From positions 53,023 through 117,022 of the forward strand of contig NZ_KQ948040.1 in the NCBI RefSeq assembly GCF_001513965.1: a DNA stretch of 64,000 nt. The letters run 5' to 3'. The DNA is from Streptomyces cellostaticus. Lineage in GTDB: Bacteria; Actinomycetota; Actinomycetes; Streptomycetales; Streptomycetaceae. This document shows, in pieces, positions 9,489-17,609 of the stretch. Position 1 is the stretch's first letter. Every line of letters starts with the position of its first letter. The position numbers and the translations under genes were made by a program. Under the pieces are notes generated by a model, which saw only the letters and a program-made list of their open reading frames with translations, searched no databases and had not been told where the DNA came from.

Positions 9489-9726
9489 CCGCAGCCCTTG
9501 AGTAAGCCGCGACGCGCTTCCGTATGCCTTGTTGACATGCCACGAACCCGACCAGAACTGAACGAAGGTCAAGGATTACTTCGCGTAACACCCACTAAGG
9601 GACATCGATCCAGTCGCATTGTCCTTTGATAACAACGCAATAACTCAAACCTCGTACTGATCGGTATGGCGCCACTTAGAGTTCGGCAGCGGGACCGCTT
9701 TCCCGAAACTGCTCGGAGTTGCCCCC

Positions 9727-11010
9727 ATGAACCCTCGTCGTAGTAACAGCTCGCTCCCCAAACCGGGCCGGTCGGCCTATGGGGTGGCGTCCGCAGTCGT
9801 CCTCCTGCTCATACCCGTGGTCGTGCTGGTCGGAGGCAGCCAGTTCCGCGAGTTCCTGAACTTCGGTGCGGGCGTGCTGTCCCTCGTCTCGCTCAGCTGC
9901 TCGGTGATCTGGGGCCTGTTCGCCCAGGACCGGATCTTCCTGAACACGCGCCAGCGGATCGTGGGCCAGGCGGTGCACCGGACGACCGCGGTCGCCTCGA
10001 TCGCGTTCCTGCTGCTGCACATCACCACCAAGATCGCGCTGGACCACACCCAGCTGATCGCCGCGATCATCCCGTTCTCGCTCGGCGTCACCGGAAGCGG
10101 CGGCCTGATCGGCCTGGGCTCGCTGGCGGGCCTGTTGATGATCTTCGTGGGCATCACGGGAGCCCTGCGCAGCAACTTCGCCACCCCGGCCCCCGTCGCC
10201 GCGCGCTGGCGGGCCATGCACATGCTGGCCTATCCGGCCTGGTGTGCGGCGCTGATCCACGGACTCTACGCGGGTCGCCAGGCCAAGCCGATCTTCGTGA
10301 TCCTCTACAGCCTGTCCCTGCTGGGCGTCATGGGGGCCCTCGCGCTGCGCTCCGCTCCGCGCCCGTTCAAGCGCAAGGTCGCCGACCGGCTCGTCGCCCT
10401 CCTGGGCAGCTCGGAGCGGCCGGACCTCGACGACCTGGAGGCGAGCCGCTCCCGAGTCGCCGAGTCCGCCCCGCAGGGCTTCGAGGGCCGGCGCGAGCCC
10501 AAGGCCTCGCCCGCGGGTCCGGCGGCCGCCCCGCTGTACCAGTCCCCGGCCGCCCCTGCCGCGGAGCCCGCGACCGGCTTCGCTGCGGCCTACCGCGCGG
10601 TGTCCACTCCGGGCCGCCCCCAGCAGCCGTTCGCGGCCGGCCAGACCGCGCGCATGGACCTGCCGCTCGATCTGCAGGCGACGGAGGCCGTCCCGCGGGT
10701 GGACGGCCCCTCCAGCACCTCGGGCAGCTGGCCGATCCCGTCCCCGCCGCCGGTCGGCGAAGCCCCGCCGTCGGCGTACGACCCGCTCCAGGACACCGGA
10801 TACAACATCCCCGTCTACGGCAATTCGGGCACCGGCGGATACGGCGGAAGTGACATGTACGACACCGGTGAGACGAGCACCCTCTATGGGACGTACAACT
10901 CCGGTGACACGTTCAACAGCGGTCCCGCCACTGAACCATCCCCCGGCGCCTCCTTCGACGCGCCGGGTTCGGGCGAACCTTGGAACATGCCTTCCGGAGG
11001 CTATAGGTGA
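9727..11010 (+). CDS. Cytochrome b / ferric-reductase-like membrane protein
   Basis: This is a 427-residue protein. The first 220 residues hold about five hydrophobic helices with spaced histidines (QAVHRTT, LLLHITT, MHMLAYP, LIHGLYAG) suited to binding two b-type hemes, as in the ferric-reductase/cytochrome b superfamily. After a basic segment (RPFKRKVADRL) comes a disordered Pro/Ala/Gly/Ser tail. The stop overlaps the GTG start of the next gene by 4 nt (GTGA), so the two are translationally coupled and probably form one complex: this protein would pass electrons from the NuoF-ferredoxin subunit across or into the membrane. The acceptor is unknown. Confidence 0.75.
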   Translation: MNPRRSNSSLPKPGRSAYGVASAVVLLLIPVVVLVGGSQFREFLNFGAGVLSLVSLSCSVIWGLFAQDRIFLNTRQRIVGQAVHRTTAVASIAFLLLHITTKIALDHTQLIAAIIPFSLGVTGSGGLIGLGSLAGLLMIFVGITGALRSNFATPAPVAARWRAMHMLAYPAWCAALIHGLYAGRQAKPIFVILYSLSLLGVMGALALRSAPRPFKRKVADRLVALLGSSERPDLDDLEASRSRVAESAPQGFEGRREPKASPAGPAAAPLYQSPAAPAAEPATGFAAAYRAVSTPGRPQQPFAAGQTARMDLPLDLQATEAVPRVDGPSSTSGSWPIPSPPPVGEAPPSAYDPLQDTGYNIPVYGNSGTGGYGGSDMYDTGETSTLYGTYNSGDTFNSGPATEPSPGASFDAPGSGEPWNMPSGGYR

Positions 11011-12617
11011 ACGAGGCCCTGCCCGACGTACCCGAAGTCCGCGTAGTCGGCCTTCCCCAGCTCACGTCGGGTTTCGACCTTGTGGAGCGGCTCGACCTGC
11101 CCATGCACCTGAAGGTGCACGGGCCGCTCGACCCCCTGGGCGGCGAACAGCTCGCCCAGCTTGCCGAAGCCATCAACCTCAAGGGCCGCGGCGGCGCCGG
11201 CTTCCCCTTCCACAAGAAGCTGCGCTCGGTCGCCGAGTCGGCGATCAAGCGCGGGGTACGGCCGGTCGTCGTCGTCAACGGCAGTGAGGACGAACCGGCC
11301 TGCCGCAAGGACACGGTGCTCATCAACCGTGCCCCGCACCTCATCCTGGACGGCGCCCTGCTGTGCGCCGAGGCCCTCGGTGCGCGCACGCTCGTCATCG
11401 GGGTCACCCGCGAGTCCACCCAACGCTCCATGGAGGCCGCGCTCGCCGAACGCGGCCTGAGCAACAGCCGCAGGTCGGCGCTGCGCGCGTGGGTGCAGCG
11501 CAACCCCGTGCGCATGGTCACCGGCGCCGCCGCGTCGCTGATCCGCTCGGTCGACGGCGGCCCGGCGATCCCGCCCGGCCGCAAGATCAGCGCCTCGAAG
11601 AGCGGGGTCGGCGGGGCGCCCACGCTGCTGTCGAACGCGGAGACGTTCGCCCAGCTGGCCATCGCCGCCCGCATCGGCCCCGAGCGCTACGGCAACACCG
11701 GCCTGTACGACGAGCCGGGCACCGTCATGCTCACGGTCTCCGGTGCGGTGGCCCGCCCGATGGTGATCGAGGTCCCCACGGGCGTGCCGCTGCGCTACGT
11801 TCTGCAACTGGCCGGCGCCCCGCCGGTGCCGCAGGGCGTGCTGACCGGCGGCTACCACGGCAAGTGGATCGACGCGGCGACGGTCAACGAGGCGATCGTC
11901 TCCCGCAACTCCCTGGACGCGGTGGGCGGAGCACTGGGCGCCGGCGCGATCCTGCCGATCACTCAGGAGACCTGCCCGCTGGGCGAGTCGCTGCGGGTGG
12001 CGCAGTGGCTGGCCGAGGAGAGCGCGGGCCAGTGCGGCCCCTGCTACCTCGGACTGCCCGCCGCCGCGCGCGGCATGGAGGACATCCTGAACGGCGGCGG
12101 GCCGGCCGCTCTGGAGGCGCTGAAGCAGGTCGCGAAGAACGTGAAGCGCCGCGGGGCGTGTTCGCACCCGGACGGTTCCGCGATGTTCCTGGAGTCGACC
12201 ATCAAGGCGTTCACCGACGACCTGGCCGCCCATGTCCTCGGAAACGGCTGCGGACGGCCCGTGGAGGGCGTTCTGCCGCTCTTCGAGGGGGGCAGGGCGC
12301 CTACGGGCATCCCGGGCGGCGCAGAGCCCGAGGAGGCCGGCTCCAGCCGCCAGAAGATCTACGTCGACTGGACGCTGTGCCGGGGCCACGGCCTGTGCGC
12401 GGACATCCTCCCGGAGGTCTTCGAACTCGGCGCGGACGGCTTCCCGACCGTGGCGCAGGCGCAGGTGCCGCGCTATGCGGAGGCGAAGGCGCTGCGCGCG
12501 GTGCGCCGCTGCCCGGCGCTGGCGCTGCGCATCGAGGAGGACACGCGCGGGCAGGCGCCGTCGCGCAATCTGCCGGTCCTCTCCCAGGGCCGCGGCCGCC
12601 GCGCCCTCGGACGCTGA
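11007..12617 (+). CDS. NuoF-like NADH dehydrogenase subunit fused to a ferredoxin
   Basis: This is a 536-residue fusion. Residues about 1-410 follow the 51-kDa NuoF fold: 'LKGRGGAGFPF' for FMN/NADH binding, 'VVNGSEDEPACRKD' (NuoF normally has N-x-D-E-x-EPG), an SLBB region, and the 4Fe-4S site SAGQCGPC...RRGACSHPDG. Residues about 450-515 are a small ferredoxin with CRGHGLC...RRCPAL, the three-Cys pattern of 3Fe-4S type ferredoxins that feed cytochromes P450 in Streptomyces. GTG 11007 overlaps the upstream stop. The likely job is NAD(P)H oxidation with transfer through the ferredoxin to the adjacent cytochrome b-like protein. A perfect-stem terminator follows. Confidence 0.8.
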   Translation: MNEALPDVPEVRVVGLPQLTSGFDLVERLDLPMHLKVHGPLDPLGGEQLAQLAEAINLKGRGGAGFPFHKKLRSVAESAIKRGVRPVVVVNGSEDEPACRKDTVLINRAPHLILDGALLCAEALGARTLVIGVTRESTQRSMEAALAERGLSNSRRSALRAWVQRNPVRMVTGAAASLIRSVDGGPAIPPGRKISASKSGVGGAPTLLSNAETFAQLAIAARIGPERYGNTGLYDEPGTVMLTVSGAVARPMVIEVPTGVPLRYVLQLAGAPPVPQGVLTGGYHGKWIDAATVNEAIVSRNSLDAVGGALGAGAILPITQETCPLGESLRVAQWLAEESAGQCGPCYLGLPAAARGMEDILNGGGPAALEALKQVAKNVKRRGACSHPDGSAMFLESTIKAFTDDLAAHVLGNGCGRPVEGVLPLFEGGRAPTGIPGGAEPEEAGSSRQKIYVDWTLCRGHGLCADILPEVFELGADGFPTVAQAQVPRYAEAKALRAVRRCPALALRIEEDTRGQAPSRNLPVLSQGRGRRALGR

Positions 12618-12622
12618 GCACA

Positions 12623-12660
12623 CGACGGCGGGTCACCCGGGCTCGGGTGACCCGCCGTCG
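12623..12660 (+). terminator. Terminator of the cytochrome b / NuoF-ferredoxin operon
   Basis: Perfect 16-bp arms (12623-12638 and 12645-12660, CGACGGCGGGTCACCC and its complement) with a 6-nt loop start 6 nt after the stop codon. There is no U-run, as is common in Streptomyces. Confidence 0.8.
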
Positions 12661-12695
12661 CATTGCGCCCGGGCATCGCACACCCCAGAACACGC

Positions 12696-12731
12696 CGAAG
12701 GCGGACCATCCGTTCGGATGATCCGCCTTCG
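12696..12731 (-). terminator. Terminator of the first tRNA-Ala gene
   Basis: There are 17-bp arms (12696-12712, 12715-12731) with one non-identity that becomes a G-U pair only in minus-strand RNA. It lies 8 nt beyond the tRNA 3' end, so it most likely ends the tRNA transcript. Confidence 0.75.
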
Positions 12732-12738
12732 ACTTCTG

Positions 12739-12811
12739 TGGAGCTAAGGAGAATTGAACTCCTGACCTCCTGCATGCCATGCAGGCGCTCTACCAACTGA
12801 GCTATAGCCCC
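12739..12811 (-). tRNA. tRNA-Ala, anticodon GGC (first copy)
   Basis: This 73-nt cloverleaf reads GGGGCTATAGCTC... from 12811. The acceptor stem GGGGCTA/TAGCTCC has one G-U pair, the anticodon loop is ATGGCAT between CCTGC and GCAGG, and the T arm holds GTTCAAT with discriminator A. CCA is not encoded. It is identical to the copy at 14453-14525. Confidence 0.97.
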
Positions 12812-13006
12812 TTGTCGCCACGCGGCGGAGCCGCATATTGACCGTGTCGCCCGGTTTCCCCGGCGGCGACGCCAACATTACACGGTCCCCCGGGTGCATC
12901 ACCAAATCAGTTTCCGTTCTGCCCCCATACGGGCACTGATGTCGGCTTTTGTGACCGCGATCGCGTCTTCCGAAGCCCGGCGCCGGGTGTCCATGGCCAC
13001 GCGCGC

Positions 13007-13494
13007 GTGGAGATCGTCCGGTGGGTCGCGGTGGTGGCCGTGTGGTGCGAGCCGGTGTGGACGACCCCGCGCTACGGCCGGGGCGGGGACGGAGGGCCGC
13101 GGCTGCGGCACGCGCGCGGGGCGGTCACCGCGTTCGCCGGGCGACGCTGCCGGCGCGGCCGTCCTGCCGTACGACTCACGGCGGTTCTGGACGGACATGG
13201 TGTTCCGCGCGAACCGGGCCGGGCACGCCGAGGGCACTGCCAACCAGGCCCTGCGCGGCGTTCTGGCCCGTCTGCTGCCCGCATCCGCCCCGGGAGCCTC
13301 CTGGGCCGCTGCCGCGGCCACGGCGGCCGCCCTGGGGCTCGCGGCGGCCGTGACGGCGGAGCTGCGGGGGCGGCGGCCCTGGGCGGGGTGTGCCTGCGCG
13401 GTCACCGCGCTGCCGGCCAGTCCCCTGTTGTGGGCCCACCACTGGGTGTGGTGGGTGCCGCTGGTACTGCCGCTGTGGGCACACGGGCACCGGG
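13007..13494 (+). pseudogene. GT87-type mannosyltransferase remnant
   Basis: Pieces of an integral-membrane glycosyltransferase 87 (DUF2029) protein survive in two frames. One frame from 13007 reads 'VAVVAVWCEPVWTTPRYG'. Another from about 13140 to 13494 reads 'RRFWTDMVFRANRAG', 'GTANQALRGVLARLL' and ends near 'SPLLWAHHWVWWVPLVLPL', all recognisable GT87 landmarks. The N-terminal and middle parts are missing and at least one frameshift separates the pieces. It lies between duplicated tRNA-Ala genes with no start or operon context, so I call it a decayed gene. Nothing is recognised in 12812-13006 or 13495-13619. Confidence 0.6.
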
Positions 13495-13619
13495 CGACCC
13501 GAACTACACCAGAGGGGTGCCCAGTTGGCCGTATCGGCCCGCTACACAGGGACCGGTGTGCTGTTCCTCGTGCCGGCCCGGACATCGTTGCCGAGACCCC
13601 GGCCGCGGTCAGGACCGGG

Positions 13620-13853
13620 TCAAGCGGTGACGAAGGAGTAGAACCTTTTGAGTGTGCAGTGCTCTTCGAGCAGGCGACCATAGATCGGCTCGCCCTCCAG
13701 CTCGCGGTAGGTCTCGATCGGGTCGCCCTTTATGATCAGCGCCCGCGCGCATTCCTCGCACCAGTACTGGTAGTCGGCATTGATCGGCTCCATGTCACGG
13801 ACGATCGGCGTACCGCTCCCACACCAGTCGCACTTTCGCCTGTGTGCACCCAT
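13620..13853 (-). CDS. Small zinc-ribbon protein (77 aa)
   Basis: I do not recognise a named family. The 77-residue protein has two Cys pairs, CDWCGSG (8-14) and YWCEECARAL (30-39), spaced to bind one zinc ion, followed by an acidic helical tail. ATG 13853 lies 3 nt after the stop of the upstream small gene, so the two are co-transcribed. Both stand between the two tRNA-Ala copies. Confidence 0.65.
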   Translation of the reverse strand: MGAHRRKCDWCGSGTPIVRDMEPINADYQYWCEECARALIIKGDPIETYRELEGEPIYGRLLEEHCTLKRFYSFVTA

Positions 13854-13856
13854 CGA

Positions 13857-14030
13857 TCAGCTCCAGCTGTGGCCGCAGGCCGTGCACACGTAGGAGATTC
13901 CGCCGTTGTCGCCGAGAACTTGGGCCACATGCGCGGAACCGCAGGAAGGGCAGCTGAGCCGGGTGGTCGTATCCCGTATCAACGCCGCACCGAGGAGGTG
14001 GCCGCCCCCCTCAAGGATGCTCGCAGGCAT
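13857..14030 (-). CDS. Small zinc-ribbon protein (57 aa)
   Basis: This gene is a 57-codon frame from ATG 14030. The product ends in a clear four-cysteine zinc ribbon, CPSCG (27-31) and CTACGHSWS (49-57), like the TFIIS/RPB9-type knuckles of small transcription-associated proteins. It is immediately upstream of the 77-aa zinc-ribbon gene (3-nt gap). Function unknown; interaction with RNA polymerase or nucleic acid is only a guess. Confidence 0.6.
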   Translation of the reverse strand: MPASILEGGGHLLGAALIRDTTTRLSCPSCGSAHVAQVLGDNGGISYVCTACGHSWS

Positions 14031-14383
14031 CGCTACTCCCTCCCGTCGGGCCGCGCCCCCTTCCGGCCGTTTGATTCTGCCACGGCCGGACCAACACGGT
14101 CAGCGACGCCTCAGTACCAGTCCGGACACGGCCCCCACTGCGGCCGTTCCGGCCAGTGCCCACGCGCACACCGAGAACGCCTCCGCAGAGGTATACGCCC
14201 GCAGGGCCCCGAGTGACTCAAACCGGTCCAGGAACAGTGTGCCGAACGCCGCCACCCGATCACGTCGCCGGCAGCCCGTCGGCGTCCGCCGCGTCCTCAG
14301 CACTCTCCCGTCGCCGCCGTCGTGGAAGGCCAGGCCCACCACGGCCGCGGACATCACTGAGATCATCCGACGATGGAACGCAG

Positions 14384-14410
14384 AAAATCCCGCCCCCTGA
14401 GGGGACGGGA
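14384..14410 (-). terminator. Terminator downstream of the second tRNA-Ala
   Basis: On the minus strand, TCCCGTCCCC and GGGGGCGGGA form a 10-bp stem (one G-U, 3-nt loop) followed by TTTT (14384-14387). It lies about 43 nt beyond the tRNA 3' end. Confidence 0.7.
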
Positions 14411-14452
14411 TCCTCATCACCGATCTTTGACACTCAACAGAGTGTTGACCAG

Positions 14453-14525
14453 TGGAGCTAAGGAGAATTGAACTCCTGACCTCCTGCATGCCATGCAGGC
14501 GCTCTACCAACTGAGCTATAGCCCC
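14453..14525 (-). tRNA. tRNA-Ala, anticodon GGC (second copy)
   Basis: The 73 nt are identical to the tRNA at 12739-12811. The flanks diverge within 1-2 nt on either side, so only the tRNA itself is repeated. It lies 106 bp downstream of the phosphoglycerate-mutase-like gene in the same direction. Confidence 0.97.
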
Positions 14526-14631
14526 TGGTGTTCTTCCCGCTCGGCGGGGCGAACAAGAAGAACTTTAGCCTGCGACCTGCCGGAAAGTGAAATCCGGGCC
14601 CCCGGCCGGAAACGGCGGGCCCTTCGGCGGC

Positions 14632-15300
14632 TCAGTCGTCGTCGCCGAGGACGGGCTCCGGGAGGGTGCCCGCGTTGTGCTCCAGCAGACGCCAGCCGCG
14701 GGCGCCTTCGCCGAGCACGGACCAGCAGCAGTTGGAGAGGCCACCGAGGCTCTCCCAGTGGTGGGCCTCCAGGCCGAGGAGACGGCCGATGGTGGTGCGG
14801 ATGGTGCCGCCGTGGCTGACCACCACGAGGGTGCCGTCCTCGGGCAGCTTCTCGGCGTGCCGCAGCACGACGGGAGCGGCGCGGTCGGCGACCTCGGTCT
14901 CCAGTTCGCCGCCGCCGCGGCGGACCGCCTCGCCGCGTTTCCAGGCGGCGTACTGCTCGCCGTAGCGGGCGATGATCTCCCCGTGGGTCAGCCCCTGCCA
15001 GACGCCCGCGTAGGTCTCGCGCAGGCCCTCCTCGCGGATGATGTCGAGACCGCTGAGGGCGGCCAGCTCGGCGGCCGTGTGGGCCGCCCGCTGCAGGTCC
15101 GAGGAGACGATCGTGTCGGGCCCCAGGGAGGCGAGCAGGCGCGCGGCGCGGCGGGCCTGGCCGACGCCGGTCTCGGTCAGCTCGACGTCCGTGGTGCCCT
15201 GGAAGCGGCGCTCCACGTTCCACGAGGTCTGGCCGTGCCGCCACAGGATGATGCGACGGCCGCGGCCCTTGCGATCGCTCACCTCGCCGGTGGCGCTCAC
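14632..15300 (-). CDS. Histidine phosphatase family protein (phosphoglycerate mutase-like)
   Basis: This protein of 222 residues starts at GTG 15300, whose GTGA overlaps the rsfS stop. The catalytic LWRHGQTSWN (phosphohistidine at the RHG) is near residue 20, SSDLQRA near 70, and the second catalytic His in VVSHGGTIRTT near 160. The family covers phosphoglycerate mutases and many unrelated phosphatases; the sequence does not fix the substrate. Coupling to rsfS, as seen here, suggests co-expression with ribosome-silencing and nadD functions. Confidence 0.9.
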   Translation of the reverse strand: MSATGEVSDRKGRGRRIILWRHGQTSWNVERRFQGTTDVELTETGVGQARRAARLLASLGPDTIVSSDLQRAAHTAAELAALSGLDIIREEGLRETYAGVWQGLTHGEIIARYGEQYAAWKRGEAVRRGGGELETEVADRAAPVVLRHAEKLPEDGTLVVVSHGGTIRTTIGRLLGLEAHHWESLGGLSNCCWSVLGEGARGWRLLEHNAGTLPEPVLGDDD

Positions 15301-15743
15301 CGCCACTCCCCGCCCGGCTCGTCGGCGTCCTCGGCGGCCTGCAGCTTGGCGTGCTCCGCGGCCTTGCCGCGGGTGGCCTTGGCGTCGGCGGGCAGCTCGA
15401 TCTCGGGGCAGTCCTTCCACAGCCGCTCCAGGGCGTAGAAGACCCGCTCCTCGCTGTGCTGGACGTGCACGACGATGTCCACGTAGTCGAGCAGGATCCA
15501 GCGGGAGTCGCGGTCGCCCTCGCGGCGTACCGGCTTGGCGCCCAGTTCCTTCAGCAGGCGCTCCTCGATCTCGTCGACGATCGCCTTGACCTGGCGGTCG
15601 TTCGGCGCGGAGGCCAGCAGAAATGCGTCCGTGATCGACAGCACGTCGCTGACGTCGTAGGCGATGACGTCGTGGGCGAGCTTGTCGGCCGCTGCCTGGG
15701 CGGCGGTGTTGATGAGCTCAATGGAACGGTCAGTGGCGGTCAC
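15297..15743 (-). CDS. rsfS: Ribosome silencing factor RsfS
   Basis: This 148-residue protein starts at GTG 15743 (VTATDRSIELINTAAQAAADK). The core 'IAYDVSDVLSITDAFLLAS', 'KAIVDEIEERL' and 'ILLDYVDIVVHVQHSEERVFYALERLW' is the RsfS/DUF143 signature. RsfS binds L14 on the 50S subunit and blocks subunit joining in starvation. The C-terminal 35 residues are an acidic extension. It is translationally coupled to the downstream phosphatase gene. Confidence 0.95.
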   Translation of the reverse strand: MTATDRSIELINTAAQAAADKLAHDVIAYDVSDVLSITDAFLLASAPNDRQVKAIVDEIEERLLKELGAKPVRREGDRDSRWILLDYVDIVVHVQHSEERVFYALERLWKDCPEIELPADAKATRGKAAEHAKLQAAEDADEPGGEWR

Positions 15744-15799
15744 TACATGGCTTTCCGTCAGGCGGTCACTTGACATCAAGGGTCTCACGGACCGCCTGA

Positions 15800-15835
15800 C
15801 GCACCCCACGTGATTACGGCAGCACGTGGGGTGCG
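15800..15835 (-). terminator. Terminator of the LCP gene
   Basis: Perfect 13-bp arms (CGCACCCCACGTG at 15800-15812 and its complement at 15823-15835) with a 10-nt loop lie between the LCP stop (15868) and the rsfS start (15743). This implies that rsfS has its own promoter in 15744-15800. Confidence 0.75.
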
Positions 15836-15846
15836 CCCGGCCGCTG

Positions 15847-15888
15847 TCAGGAGGAGGCGGGCTTGTATCAGGAGGAGGCGGGCTTGTA
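15847..15888. repeat. Exact 21-bp tandem duplication at the LCP stop codon
   Basis: 15847-15867 and 15868-15888 are identical 21-mers. On the minus strand each encodes YKPASS plus a stop, so the gene ends at the first copy met (15868) and the second copy is untranslated 3' sequence. Confidence 0.9.
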
Positions 15889-17592
15889 GTCGTGGCCGAG
15901 GACGACCGAGACGTCGGCTCCGGAGGAGACGGTGCCCTTGGCCACGGCGCCGGCCGGCAGGCCCAGGGTCTTGGCGACCTCGGCGGCGTTCGCCTTGGCG
16001 GCGGCATCGGAATAGAGCACCTGGGAGGTGGCCCGGACGCCGGACGCGGTGCCGCCCTCGAGGAAGGTGAAGCCGCCGTTGAGGAGCACCACGCGGGCCT
16101 TCTCGGTGTCGTCCCTCACACCGGTGGCGTTCTGGACGGAGACCCGGACCGCGGAGCCCGCGTCGGGGCTCTTGGCGGTGCCGCCGAGGATGTCCTTGAC
16201 CACGCTGTCGCTGGTCTGCGCGCTCAGTGTGCCGTCGGACCCCACGGGCAGCAGGGCCGTCTTGTAGTCGCCGCCCTTGGCGAGGTCGGCGAGCTTGGCC
16301 AGGAAAGTGCCGAGGTCTTTGTCGGTCAGCGGCGGGTCGAGGATCTGCGCGAGGGTCTGCACGGTCGTCGTGGCGTCCCTGGCGTCGGAGGAGACCTTGC
16401 GCAGCACGCCCTGCAGGACCTGCCCGAACCGCTCCAGCTGGGCGTTCTGGGACTCGCCTGCGGCGCGGTAGGTGGCGTAGGCGACGGCCATCTTGCCGCT
16501 GAGGGTCTGGGCCTTGCCCTGGTGGACGAGCAGGGACGCGCCCTTCTTCTTGGCGTCCGGGTCGGGCACGTCGGCGTTGGTGTCGACGTCGATGTTGCCG
16601 ACGAGGTCGACGAGGTTCTGCAGATACGGGGTGTCCAGGCGCCAGGTGCCCTGGATGTCAGTGCCGAGGACGGTGCCCAGCTGGTCGCGGGTGCCGGAGG
16701 CGCCGTCGTCGTCGACCGACTTGGCGAGGGTCGTGGTGGAGCCGTCGTCGCCCGTGAGCGCGAGGGAGTTGGGCAGCAGGACGGTCGTGCCCTGATCGGT
16801 GGTGGTGTTGTCGACCAGCAGCGCCGTCGAGGTTCCGCCCTTGCCGGTGTTGTGCAGGTGGACGACGATCACATCGCGCTTCTGGGCGCCCGCCGGTGTC
16901 GCCGCGCCGTTCTTGGAGCCGGAGGAGGACAGGCCGGGCAGTTTTCCGGCGTACCAGAGGTAGCCGACGCCGCCGACGGCGACGAGCGCGAGGACGACGA
17001 GGAGGGCGATGATCCGGCTGCGGGCGCGGCGGCGGGCCTCCTCGCGGCGTTCGGTGCGGTTCTCGGTGAACTTCAGCCAGTCGATGACGTCCTCGGAGTC
17101 ACCGTCCGGTTCCTCCACGAAGGCGAACTGTTCGGTGTGATAATCCCGTTCGCCCGAGGCCGGCTGCTCCTCGGGCTCCTGCGGGGGCCGCGCCTCCTCG
17201 GCCGGGCCGGCCTGGTGCGGGATGTAGGCGGTCTGCTCGGCGACCCGTGGCTGCTGCCCGCTGGTCGCCGCCTGCCCGTAGGGGTCGTAGGGGGCGCCGG
17301 CGCCGTGGGCGCCGGTCCCGTACGGGTCGTAGGGGGCCTGGGAGCCGTAGGAGTCGTAGGGGGGCGTGGCGGGCGGCTGCTGACCGGTGTCGTACGGGTC
17401 GTAGGACGGCGCGGGCTGCTGCCGGCCCGTGTCGTACGGGTCGTAGCCGTAGCCCTGCTGGGCATACGGGTCGTATGTCTGCTGCTGCGGCCGCTGGGCC
17501 GCGACCTGCCGGTACACGGGCTGCCCGTACTCGTCGTAGCCGACGACTTCGTACTGGTCGCTCCCGTACCCCGCGTCGTATCGGTCGTTCAC
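15868..17592 (-). CDS. LytR/CpsA/Psr (LCP)-family membrane protein with LytR_C domain
   Basis: This 574-residue protein starts at GTG 17592 (VNDRYDAGYGSDQYEV). Residues about 1-120 are a low-complexity Tyr/Gln/Pro region with six Y-D-[PS]-Y repeats. A basic stretch and one membrane helix (ARSRIIALLVVLALVAVGGVGYL) follow, then a divergent LCP-like extracellular domain and a LytR_C tail (SAVRVSVQNATG...). LCP enzymes attach glycopolymers to peptidoglycan. The usual Arg/Asp motif at the start of the LCP domain is not evident: where 'DsRsDTmml' is expected the protein has 'VHLHNTGKGGTSTALLVDN'. So it may bind rather than transfer. It lies 17 bp downstream of nadD. Confidence 0.8.
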   Translation of the reverse strand: MNDRYDAGYGSDQYEVVGYDEYGQPVYRQVAAQRPQQQTYDPYAQQGYGYDPYDTGRQQPAPSYDPYDTGQQPPATPPYDSYGSQAPYDPYGTGAHGAGAPYDPYGQAATSGQQPRVAEQTAYIPHQAGPAEEARPPQEPEEQPASGERDYHTEQFAFVEEPDGDSEDVIDWLKFTENRTERREEARRRARSRIIALLVVLALVAVGGVGYLWYAGKLPGLSSSGSKNGAATPAGAQKRDVIVVHLHNTGKGGTSTALLVDNTTTDQGTTVLLPNSLALTGDDGSTTTLAKSVDDDGASGTRDQLGTVLGTDIQGTWRLDTPYLQNLVDLVGNIDVDTNADVPDPDAKKKGASLLVHQGKAQTLSGKMAVAYATYRAAGESQNAQLERFGQVLQGVLRKVSSDARDATTTVQTLAQILDPPLTDKDLGTFLAKLADLAKGGDYKTALLPVGSDGTLSAQTSDSVVKDILGGTAKSPDAGSAVRVSVQNATGVRDDTEKARVVLLNGGFTFLEGGTASGVRATSQVLYSDAAAKANAAEVAKTLGLPAGAVAKGTVSSGADVSVVLGHDYKPASS

Positions 17593-17609
17593 CGGTAGCC
17601 CCTCTCGGC

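Noticed and set aside
9481..9495. T-box-like string AGGGTACCGCAG near leuS
   Set aside because: It is on the plus strand, opposite to leuS, with no specifier stem or antiterminator; the leader peptide explains the region better.
14100..14510. 136-codon minus-strand frame
   Set aside because: Its first part is the translated tRNA-Ala and the terminator; the rest has no start with a ribosome site or recognisable family, although a hydrophobic tail is present.
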